Positions 57,022 through 64,000 of a stretch of 64,000 bases of DNA are shown here, piece by piece. Origin of the DNA: Methanoculleus sp. GTDB lineage: Archaea > Halobacteriota > Methanomicrobia > Methanomicrobiales > Methanoculleaceae. The DNA is taken from the NCBI GenBank assembly GCA_018433835.1, contig JAHDQM010000014.1, forward strand, positions 62,001 through 126,000. The letters are read 5' to 3'. Every line of letters starts with the position of its first letter. The first letter of the stretch is position 1. The notes under the pieces are model-generated. The model was not told the origin of the DNA. It saw nothing but the letters and a program-made list of their open reading frames with translations, and made no database searches. Made by a program: the position numbers and the translations under genes.

Positions 57022-58086
57022 TCAGGCATCCCTCCTGCGCATGAAGAGGTAGAGGAAGAACGGGATGCCGAGGAACGCCGTCATGATCCCGACCGGGACG
57101 ATCGTCCCGGGGATTACTGTGCGCGCGAGGCAGTCGGCGCCGAGGAGGAGGGCGGCGCCCACGAGCCCGGACGCGGGAAGGAGGGTGCGGTGGTCGGCCC
57201 CGATCGCCATCCGGGTGATGTGAGGCGCGACCAGACCGATGAACCCGATGGTGCCGGTGAAACAGATAATCACCGCCGTTACGAGCGATGCGGCGAGCAT
57301 GAACCCGGCCATGGACCGCTCCACCGGCACGCCGAGGCTTTTGGCCACCTCGTCGCCTTCGGCGAGGGCGTTGAGGTCCCACGCGCGCCAGAGGAGGAGT
57401 GGGACGACGGCAGCGACGACGGCCGTCACGATCCCGAGTTTCGGCCAGGAGGACTTATCCAGGGACCCGAACATCCAGAAAACCACCGCCTGGAGTTGTT
57501 CAGCGCTGCCGACGTACTGAAGGAGGGACGTCACCGCCGAGAAGAGGTACATGAGCGCGACGCCGGCGAGAATCATCGTCTCGCTTCCCATGCCCCGCAG
57601 GCGGGCCATGCCGTAGATGGCGCCGGCAGCGAGCATGGCAAAGAGAAAGGCGTTTCCGACGACGAGGTAGCCGCCGGAGAGAATACCGGCCCCGAGAACG
57701 ATGGCGACCGATGCGCCGCACGAGGCGGCGGAGGCGATCCCGAGCGTGAAGGGGCTTGCCAGCGGATTTCGGAGGACCCCCTGCATCACCGTGCCGGCGA
57801 TCGCAAGCCCAAATCCCGCCGCGATCGCGAAGAGCACGCGGTGCAGCCGCCAGCCCCAGACGATCCCGACCGCATTGGACTCGATCATCCGTTCCGGCAG
57901 GTCGACCGCCCCGGGAAAGAGCCCGGCGAAGATGGCAAGGTAGGCGTCGGCGACCGGGAGGTCCGCCGACCCGAGGGTCACGGCGATCCCGACAAGCGCC
58001 ACGAGGATCAGGATGAGGGCGGTGATGAAGAGGGCTCTCTTCTCTGTGAGCCGTGCATACTCCTCCCTGCCGAAATCCGTCATCAT
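57022..58086 (-). CDS. FecCD/BtuC-type ABC transporter permease
   Basis: Membrane permease of 354 residues with about ten helices. Family signatures are GFGLAIAGTVMQGVLRNPLA, the coupling-helix region around LGVPVERS, and TGTIGFIGLVAPHITRM near the end. The start at 58086 overlaps the stop of the binding-protein gene (ATGA); an ATG at 58083 follows directly. The frame is open to 58206 but that part lies inside the neighbouring gene. It works with the binding protein upstream and the ATPase downstream. The length and sequence class fit vitamin B12 or iron-siderophore import. Confidence 0.92.
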   Translation of the reverse strand: MMTDFGREEYARLTEKRALFITALILILVALVGIAVTLGSADLPVADAYLAIFAGLFPGAVDLPERMIESNAVGIVWGWRLHRVLFAIAAGFGLAIAGTVMQGVLRNPLASPFTLGIASAASCGASVAIVLGAGILSGGYLVVGNAFLFAMLAAGAIYGMARLRGMGSETMILAGVALMYLFSAVTSLLQYVGSAEQLQAVVFWMFGSLDKSSWPKLGIVTAVVAAVVPLLLWRAWDLNALAEGDEVAKSLGVPVERSMAGFMLAASLVTAVIICFTGTIGFIGLVAPHITRMAIGADHRTLLPASGLVGAALLLGADCLARTVIPGTIVPVGIMTAFLGIPFFLYLFMRRRDA

Positions 58087-59300
58087 GCCGGGTATACGAA
58101 CGTTCCGTGTTCGTCGAGGTCGTAGTCGAGCCGCTGGAACTCGTCCAGGTACTGCCGGTGGATTGCGCGGGGATCCAGGTCGGGGAAGAGATCCGGGTAG
58201 AACCACTTCGCCATGTACGCGACACCGATGAAGTATTCAGGCCCTCCTATGACGTCGGTGTGGATGACGTACACCCGGTCGTCCCTGACCGCACCAATCC
58301 TGTCCCATACCGGGCGGCTCCCGATCGAGCAGCGAACCGTCTCGAAGGACGACGGGTCGTCGTCGCCGTAGCCGCCGAAGGCCAGTTCGCCAGCACCCAC
58401 GATCTTGACGATGACGTCGGGGTTCCTGCTGATGACCGCTTCGGGGTCGACCACCGGGTATTCAACCATAATATCGGCGAAGATGTTCCTGCCGCCGGCA
58501 AGTTCTATCTTCTCGTCGTAGCCCGAGCCCTTTCCGGCGCTCTTGTAGTCGTTCCAGTTTTCCAGGTAGACCGGCATCCGGTCGTCGGCCGGCACCCGGC
58601 TCAGGCGTTCGGCCACCGTACCCGTAACGTTCCGGTGAAACGCGAGGAACCGCTCTGCCCCTTCTTCGTTCCCGAGAAGGAGACCGAGCTTCCGCACCTC
58701 GTCGGCGTATACCGCCGGCCGATAACTATCGAACCGGAAGAACCGGATACCGGGATCGATCGACATAAGCGTCGTCTCGATCTCGTCGCAGAAAGATTCG
58801 GAGAGGGTTGCGTAGAGGAAGATCGCATCGGGACGGACCGCAGCTGCCTGTTCGTAGTCGGGAGCCCAGATCGATCCGAGGTTCGCCGTTCCCTGGTACT
58901 CAGGGAAGAAGGTCGGGTCCTCAAGGGTGTACTTGCTCACGCCCACGACCCGATCGGACTCCACGCCGATCGACCGCATCACCTCGAGGGTATCGCTGTT
59001 GAAGACCGCCAGTCTCCGGAGCGGGCGGGCGAGCGTCGTCGTTCGCCCGGAGGAGTCGGTTATCGTGAGCGCCCTGCCGTCCCAGTGCTCGTAGACGAAC
59101 GCGGCATCCCGGAGGTCGTCGGACGGCGGGGCCTCGACGGTCCCGCCCATGAACCGGGCGTCCAGCGAGTCGAGAATTGCGGTTGCGACCTCGGACGAGG
59201 TCAACGTGCCGTCGCCGTCACGGTCGCACGGGACCGCCTCCGCCACTGCCGTTCCGGCCAGGAGGCAGATGCAGCAGACGAGCAGGAGAAGTCTCCGCAT
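58083..59300 (-). CDS. Periplasmic-binding-type substrate-binding protein with EF-hand/dockerin-like segment
   Basis: A protein of 405 residues. A signal peptide (RRLLLLVCCICLLAGTAVA) is followed by DRDGDGTLTSSEVATAIL (about residues 29-46), a calcium-binding dockerin/EF-hand-like loop, then a type III binding fold: LRRLAVFNSDTLEVMRSIGV, VVGVSKYTLED and PDVIVKIVGAG. Such proteins bind cobalamin or metal chelates for BtuCD/FecCD permeases. The ATG at 59300 overlaps the stop of the PGF-CTERM gene. No lipobox or C-terminal anchor is visible, so it may be held by the neighbouring anchored protein. Confidence 0.88.
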   Translation of the reverse strand: MRRLLLLVCCICLLAGTAVAEAVPCDRDGDGTLTSSEVATAILDSLDARFMGGTVEAPPSDDLRDAAFVYEHWDGRALTITDSSGRTTTLARPLRRLAVFNSDTLEVMRSIGVESDRVVGVSKYTLEDPTFFPEYQGTANLGSIWAPDYEQAAAVRPDAIFLYATLSESFCDEIETTLMSIDPGIRFFRFDSYRPAVYADEVRKLGLLLGNEEGAERFLAFHRNVTGTVAERLSRVPADDRMPVYLENWNDYKSAGKGSGYDEKIELAGGRNIFADIMVEYPVVDPEAVISRNPDVIVKIVGAGELAFGGYGDDDPSSFETVRCSIGSRPVWDRIGAVRDDRVYVIHTDVIGGPEYFIGVAYMAKWFYPDLFPDLDPRAIHRQYLDEFQRLDYDLDEHGTFVYPA

Positions 59301-59800
59301 CACCGGCTGCACCTCCACCGGTACGCCGCGGCAAGCGCCGCCAGTGCGGCGGCATACTCAAAACCGGGTGTCGACGGGACCGTCGTCTGCGCGGCCTGCC
59401 CGGAGCGAGAGGGTCCGTCCGACCCGATCACACCCGATTCACCGGTCAGCAGGTCTTCCCACGTGCCGTTTAGCTCATCTCCGGCCCCCGGCGACCCCTG
59501 CAGCCGGTAACGAACCGTTTCTTCGCCGACAACGGCGAAGGCGACCGTCCGGTTCGAGACCCTTGTGCGATTGTCGGGGTGGTCGCACCCGGCCCACGTA
59601 CAGCCGTCGGGGATGGTCTCGACGATGCCGCCGACGGGGATATCGTTCACCGTGAGCGTCACCTCAAGACCGCTCCCGGCGCCTTCCGGCAGTTGAACTA
59701 CGGTCCTTTCAACACTGCCAGCCGCTGCAGAGGCCGCGAGCACGAAGACCAGGATGCACAGGAGTAATGCTCTGTTCGGTGTCACTGCAGGAAGTTTCAT
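59300..59800 (-). CDS. Exported PGF-CTERM-anchored protein of the cobalamin operon
   Basis: A protein of 166 residues with a signal peptide (ALLLCILVFVLAASAAAG), a beta-rich domain with two cysteines (DGCTWAGCDHPDNRTRVSNR), a Ser/Thr-rich stalk and a C-terminus STPGFEYAAALAALAAAYRW plus RCSR. The end matches the PGF-CTERM pattern (PGF motif, hydrophobic helix, basic tail). It is the first gene of the operon leading to cobN and overlaps the binding-protein gene. By context it may be a surface receptor or anchor in cobamide or cobalt uptake; that is inference. A similar small gene before BtuF-like genes is seen in other methanogens as far as I recall. Confidence 0.75.
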   Translation of the reverse strand: MKLPAVTPNRALLLCILVFVLAASAAAGSVERTVVQLPEGAGSGLEVTLTVNDIPVGGIVETIPDGCTWAGCDHPDNRTRVSNRTVAFAVVGEETVRYRLQGSPGAGDELNGTWEDLLTGESGVIGSDGPSRSGQAAQTTVPSTPGFEYAAALAALAAAYRWRCSR

Positions 59801-60201
59801 CGCGTTGTGTTAAATATTTTACCTTTTGTATTACTTGTTAGGAGTAATTTTTTATTTTCACCGATTAAATGGCACCAAAATGGCAAATATTAACAATATC
59901 GGCGGGGCATTCCCGGGATGTCGACATGATCCTGCGCCGATCGGTAAGGGCATCGGGGGCATCCACCCCCGCCTCCGGTGTTCGCGCGCCCACCGTCCCT
60001 TCAGGCGCACCTCGATTTCAGGGAGAGACACGGGTGTTTGCAGAACGTTTCAGGAGGATAACAACAGACCCGGGCAGCCGTTGCCGGGCGAGTGTGATTT
60101 GTAACTTTTCCTGCTTCGTGCAACAAGACAAAGCGGGTCCCCCTGCATGTAATACAAAAATAGAATATATTAATATCTGATGTTACATTTTGATAGATCG
60201 T
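59801..60201. other. Divergent intergenic region
   Basis: About 400 bases. Both ends are AT-rich: TTAAATATTTTACC at 59810-59823 probably serves the cobN operon, and AATATATTAATATC at 60165-60178 lies about 25-35 bases before the ATG at 60202. The GC-rich middle (59900-60110) has open frames but no ribosome binding site or family match, so I see no gene. Confidence 0.5.
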
Positions 60202-62016
60202 ATGAATATATTCAAACATATCCGCACATGGTTATGCGCGTTTATTGCATTAGTCCTGATGACGGCCCCGGTCTCGGCAATCTACGACTTCGAAGGCATC
60301 CCCCTTCAGACAGCAGCCCAGGGTGAGGTCCGGGGGGAGGTGCTCACATTCGGGACGTACGGGCTCACTGCCCCCCCCATCAAGTGCACTTTCTCCCTTC
60401 CGTCAAAGCCGGTCTGGGCACGGATCTACACGGGCGTCTGGGGCGGCACCGAGCGTTACACCGGCTGGGAGGAACTCAGCGTCAACAACGGCGTCCCGGT
60501 CCGCCGGGACCTCTTCGGGAAAGACGACCGACATGAGGAGACCTTCGTATCGGGATACGGTGTCTACTGGGTCGCACATGACTGCACCGACCAGCTCCGG
60601 GGCGGCACGAACACCATCACCCTCACGACCAGCAGGGGGCAGGCCGAAAGCAGAATCGACGGACGCTCCTACGGCATCTTCGTCGTGGCCGTCGTGGAAG
60701 ACGACGGCAAACCGGTCACCAGGTACTGGATCGCCGAGGGGAACGAGGACCTCCACGGCGAGGGGTGGTCCGGCACGAACCCCACGCGACACGATACGTG
60801 CGAGATTACTCTTGAGAAGGCTCCCGCAACGGGACAGGCAACAGCCGACCTGACGGCGGTCCTCCTGGCCTCGACGAAAGGGCAGCCAGATTACATCCTC
60901 TTCAACGGCGAGGATCTGGGCAGCCCGGTGACCGACCTCTCGCTCTATCCCGAGGGGGCGCGGGACATCGGCAACGAGCACATCGGCGACGCGACCGGCA
61001 GTGCCGGGACCGATAGCCGCTACATCGACGTCGAGACGTTCGACGTCGGCCGGCTCCTGAAAGAGACCAATACCATCGTCTTCGAGCGCGGGAGAGACCT
61101 CGACGGCGACGGCGAGATCACCACCATCGGCTCGCAGCCCGAAGGCGAGGACTACATCCACCCCTGCTCCGTGATCCTCACGGTGCAAAGGCCCGACGCT
61201 TCGCCGGCACCGGACTTCGCCGTCGACACCCCCGTGGTGGCGGGAGCGTATGCAGGCGAGGAAGCGACGATTCAGGCAACCGTGAGAAACTACGGCGCAC
61301 GACCCGACGGAACGATCGGGGTGGTCTTCTCGGTTGATGGAGTTGCCGTCGGAACTGTCGAGGTCGAACCGGCGAGATCCGGCGTCCAGCAGGTTGAAAC
61401 CGGCGTCACCCTCGCCGAAGGCCGGCATACGGTCTCAGTCAGGGTCGATGGCGGCGGGGAGGCCGACCCGACGGACAACGAAGCGTCGACGGACCTTACG
61501 GTCGGCACGATCCCCGACCTCTCCGTCGCCATCGGGGCACCGGTGCGGAGCGGGGTCGCGGCCGGGGCGCAGGCCGCACCGACGCAGCAGTCACCCGCCC
61601 CGCTCCTGGCCCAGTTTGCAGGGCTCTGCCTCGCCGCACTCCTTGCCGCGCTGCGCCCGCCCGGTGGGAAGACAGCGGCCGTTCTGGTCGCGGGCGTGGT
61701 CATCGTCGGCTTATCTCCGCTGATGGTACCGCCCGGAGCCGCCGCAGGGTTCTCGGACTATACGATCCCCGTCACGATCACGAACGGCGGGGGGAGCGAC
61801 GTCGGTGCCTTCGATCTCACCATCTACCTGGACGGGGATAAGGCAGCGGTCAAGCACGTCGACGGGATCGGGGCCGGGGCGACGGCCACCATCGAGGTTC
61901 CACTGTACACCACGCCCGGCAAGCACCGGCTCAAGGTGGTCGCGGACGAGGGAGGCGCGATCAAAGACGCGAACAGGGGAAACAACGCAGCCGAGGGGGA
62001 TCATGTCTTCCCGTAG
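60202..62016 (+). CDS. DUF3344/CARDB-domain surface protein
   Basis: A protein of 604 residues. After a signal peptide (FIALVLMTAPVSAIYDF) comes a DUF3344-like domain (about 25-330) rich in Trp, Gly and Asp (VWGGTERYTGWEELSVNNGV, RYWIAEGNEDLHGEGWSG). A CARDB-type beta-sandwich follows (about 335-435: VAGAYAGEEATIQATVRNYG). Two hydrophobic helices lie near residues 468-511, and then another CARDB-like domain (TIPVTITNGGGSDVGAFDLT). The two-helix hairpin in the middle puts both ends outside. The start follows an AT-rich promoter by about 25 bases. It is co-transcribed with the next gene (14-base overlap). Confidence 0.82.
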   Translation: MNIFKHIRTWLCAFIALVLMTAPVSAIYDFEGIPLQTAAQGEVRGEVLTFGTYGLTAPPIKCTFSLPSKPVWARIYTGVWGGTERYTGWEELSVNNGVPVRRDLFGKDDRHEETFVSGYGVYWVAHDCTDQLRGGTNTITLTTSRGQAESRIDGRSYGIFVVAVVEDDGKPVTRYWIAEGNEDLHGEGWSGTNPTRHDTCEITLEKAPATGQATADLTAVLLASTKGQPDYILFNGEDLGSPVTDLSLYPEGARDIGNEHIGDATGSAGTDSRYIDVETFDVGRLLKETNTIVFERGRDLDGDGEITTIGSQPEGEDYIHPCSVILTVQRPDASPAPDFAVDTPVVAGAYAGEEATIQATVRNYGARPDGTIGVVFSVDGVAVGTVEVEPARSGVQQVETGVTLAEGRHTVSVRVDGGGEADPTDNEASTDLTVGTIPDLSVAIGAPVRSGVAAGAQAAPTQQSPAPLLAQFAGLCLAALLAALRPPGGKTAAVLVAGVVIVGLSPLMVPPGAAAGFSDYTIPVTITNGGGSDVGAFDLTIYLDGDKAAVKHVDGIGAGATATIEVPLYTTPGKHRLKVVADEGGAIKDANRGNNAAEGDHVFP

Positions 62017-62971
62017 CACCGCTGCCGGACTGATCCTCCTGCTCCTTCTGGCAGCTCCCGCGGCGGCAACCTATGCCGGGGACAAACCGCTTTCATCCGT
62101 GTTTTACGACGAATTTCGGGGAGACTACGTCTATACCGTTGGAAACAGCACCTACAGCGGCGCACTCGGCCCGGGAGACCGGTACACGGTTGCGTTCGAT
62201 CCCGAACTCCCGGCCGACGCAGCCGTCAGGTACCAGCGGCTCTACGTCTACTGGGCCTGGAGCAAGCTCGACCAGAGCGCAATCTATCCGGTGATCTCGC
62301 TCACCCGCACGGATACGGGCGAACAACTCACGGAGGCCGGCCGCTACACGGACTCCAAAGGGTTTGCCAGCCAGAACGATTTCTTCTCGGGCGCGGATAT
62401 CTTCACGACCGCGGACCTCAATCCCGGAACAAACTCCTTTGCGGTCGTCCTCGAGAACAACGCCACCGACAACCGGACCTTCGTCGTCCAGGGGATCGGT
62501 CTGCTCGCCGTCTACGAGAGCCCGGGGTCGCCGGAGGCGATCGTGTGGGTGAGCGAGGGGGCCGACCTCCTCTACAACAGTTACGGGATCACCCCGGCCA
62601 TGGCGTCAAGCAGGATCGACTTTCCCGGAACGATCGATCGCTCCGGCCTCGACTCGGCCGAACTCCTCCTCGTCGCCCCTTCGGGCGGCTACACCCGGGA
62701 GAAGATCCCCGTGATCAACCGGCTCTTCTTCAATCGCGAAGGAACGGGCAGTATGCCCTCGTTCTTTGAAGCGATCATCTCGGCGGTGTTCCCGGGCTCG
62801 AACGGGAAGGAGTGGACGAACGTCTTCGATTCCGACGAGACGATGCAGATCGGGATCGACCGGCGGGACGTGCTCCCCTACCTGCAGTCCGATAACAATT
62901 TTGCACGGGTCCAGGACGAAAAAGACTACCTGGTCCTGACGAACGCCGTGCTCCGGGCCGAGCGGAGGTGA
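62003..62971 (+). CDS. DUF3344-domain exported protein
   Basis: A protein of 322 residues with a signal peptide (SSRSTAAGLILLLLLAAPAAA), followed by a single DUF3344 domain: LYVYWAWSKLDQSAIYPVIS, GIGLLAVYESPGSPEAIVWV and EGADLLYNSYGITP. No membrane anchor is visible at the C-terminus. The ATG at 62003 is in frame within the 3' end of the preceding gene. With that gene and the downstream ABC genes it forms a run with minimal gaps. This suggests a surface protein set and a transporter made together. Function unknown. Confidence 0.8.
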   Translation: MSSRSTAAGLILLLLLAAPAAATYAGDKPLSSVFYDEFRGDYVYTVGNSTYSGALGPGDRYTVAFDPELPADAAVRYQRLYVYWAWSKLDQSAIYPVISLTRTDTGEQLTEAGRYTDSKGFASQNDFFSGADIFTTADLNPGTNSFAVVLENNATDNRTFVVQGIGLLAVYESPGSPEAIVWVSEGADLLYNSYGITPAMASSRIDFPGTIDRSGLDSAELLLVAPSGGYTREKIPVINRLFFNREGTGSMPSFFEAIISAVFPGSNGKEWTNVFDSDETMQIGIDRRDVLPYLQSDNNFARVQDEKDYLVLTNAVLRAERR

Positions 62972-62976
62972 GAGAA

Positions 62977-63638
<662 letters not shown>

Positions 63639-63642
<4 letters not shown>

Positions 63643-64000
63643 TCGCCAGACTGGTTGAGTACCTGGTGGTCTCGGCCCGCCAGGTCACCCGGAAGCGGAT
63701 GCGCGTCTTCCTTACCGCCCTCGGCATCGCGATCGGGGTCGCTGCCGTCGTAGGAACCGTCTCCCTGGGCGAGGGGATCCGCTACCAGGCGGTGGAGGCG
63801 ATCAAAGAGCAGTCCGATCTCACCCTCATCGAGGCGACCGCGGATATCCGCGGAGGCGCGATCCAGTTCATCACGCCGGCAAAGATCGACGAACTCGATG
63901 CCATCCCCCATGCCGCGGCATCTTCGGCGGTGGTCAGGGAGGCGTACGCCACGAAACGGCAGACCTACCTCGAGGTCGTGGGCATCGATCCCGGCGGGAT
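63639..64000 (+). CDS. MacB/FtsX-like ABC transporter permease (partial)
   Basis: Only the first 120 residues lie in the window. They begin MIARLVEYLVVSARQVTRKR, followed by the first membrane helix (VFLTALGIAIGVAAVVGTVS) and the start of the extracytoplasmic MacB-type domain (LGEGIRYQAVEAIKEQ). The GTG start overlaps the ATPase stop by 4 bases. The C-terminal three helices are outside the window. Confidence 0.9.

Noticed and set aside
58053..59510. Plus-strand frame of 485 codons opposite the binding-protein gene
   Set aside because: The minus-strand gene has a signal peptide, binding-protein motifs and overlapping operon partners. The plus-strand frame has none.
59869..60180. Possible small gene before the DUF3344 protein
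   Set aside because: No ribosome binding site, no family match, and the frame ends in the AT-rich promoter of the next gene.

Overview
The window reads as a GC-rich (about 60-65%) euryarchaeal chromosome, most likely a hydrogenotrophic methanogen of the order Methanomicrobiales, close to Methanoculleus. This rests on archaeal gene types (Rsm22-like methyltransferase, family B DNA polymerase, XPD-like helicase, PyrD/PyrK, CobN with a fused ChlI/ChlD protein, PGF-CTERM anchors, DUF3344 proteins), on archaeal TATA boxes lying 25-30 bases from start codons (leaderless mRNAs), and on a tRNA without encoded CCA. No methanogenesis gene is present, so the genus is an inference.

Layout. 1-1.0 kb: end of a metal ABC transporter. 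1.1-10.1 kb: housekeeping and transport genes (serS, an ABC exporter, an aquaporin, tRNA-Ile, iorAB). 10.2-19.1 kb: an Rsm22-like protein, a beta-helix membrane protein, small unknowns, an exported subtilase and three tandem paralogous lipoproteins. 19.3-31.9 kb: polB-mdh, pyrD-pyrK, a beta-propeller protein, a panE-mobA-like pair, ogt-XPD helicase, a small membrane protein and corA. 32.1-40.1 kb: a tight operon acsB-acsD-acsC-acsV-(core metE)-cooC, followed by purB. 41.5-43.5 kb: a ChlI/ChlD metal-chelatase protein. 44-51 kb: an accessory, partly AT-rich region with a radical SAM/P-loop gene pair, a repeat-domain exported family with one broken copy, remnants and duplicated non-coding blocks. 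51.2-59.8 kb: a PD40 propeller protein and a cobalamin-type operon (PGF-CTERM protein, binding protein, permease, ATPase, cobN). 60.2-64 kb: two DUF3344 surface proteins and a MacB-like ABC transporter cut by the window end.

Best candidate system. The acs operon encodes a bacterial-length acetyl-CoA synthase, both subunits of the corrinoid iron-sulfur protein (CFeSP), its reductive activator, a folate-independent core methionine synthase and a CooC-type nickel-insertion ATPase, but no CO dehydrogenase in this window. This resembles the incomplete Wood-Ljungdahl pathway of Dehalococcoides, where acetyl-CoA is cleaved to supply methyl groups. I infer a route from acetyl-CoA through methyl-CFeSP to methionine, with CO as by-product.

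Non-coding signals. Four intergenic regions (about 1.75-2.1, 11.8-12.1, 26.0-26.3 and 49.6-49.8 kb) carry a family of hairpin arrays. Stem sequences change from unit to unit while pairing, a three- or four-base loop (often GAA) and the linkers are kept. The 11.8-12.1 kb copy is bounded by an 18-bp perfect terminal inverted repeat, like a MITE. A separate leader-like block is shared by the subtilase gene and a small gene at 50.8 kb. Two further blocks are shared between the upstream regions of that small gene and of the radical SAM gene.
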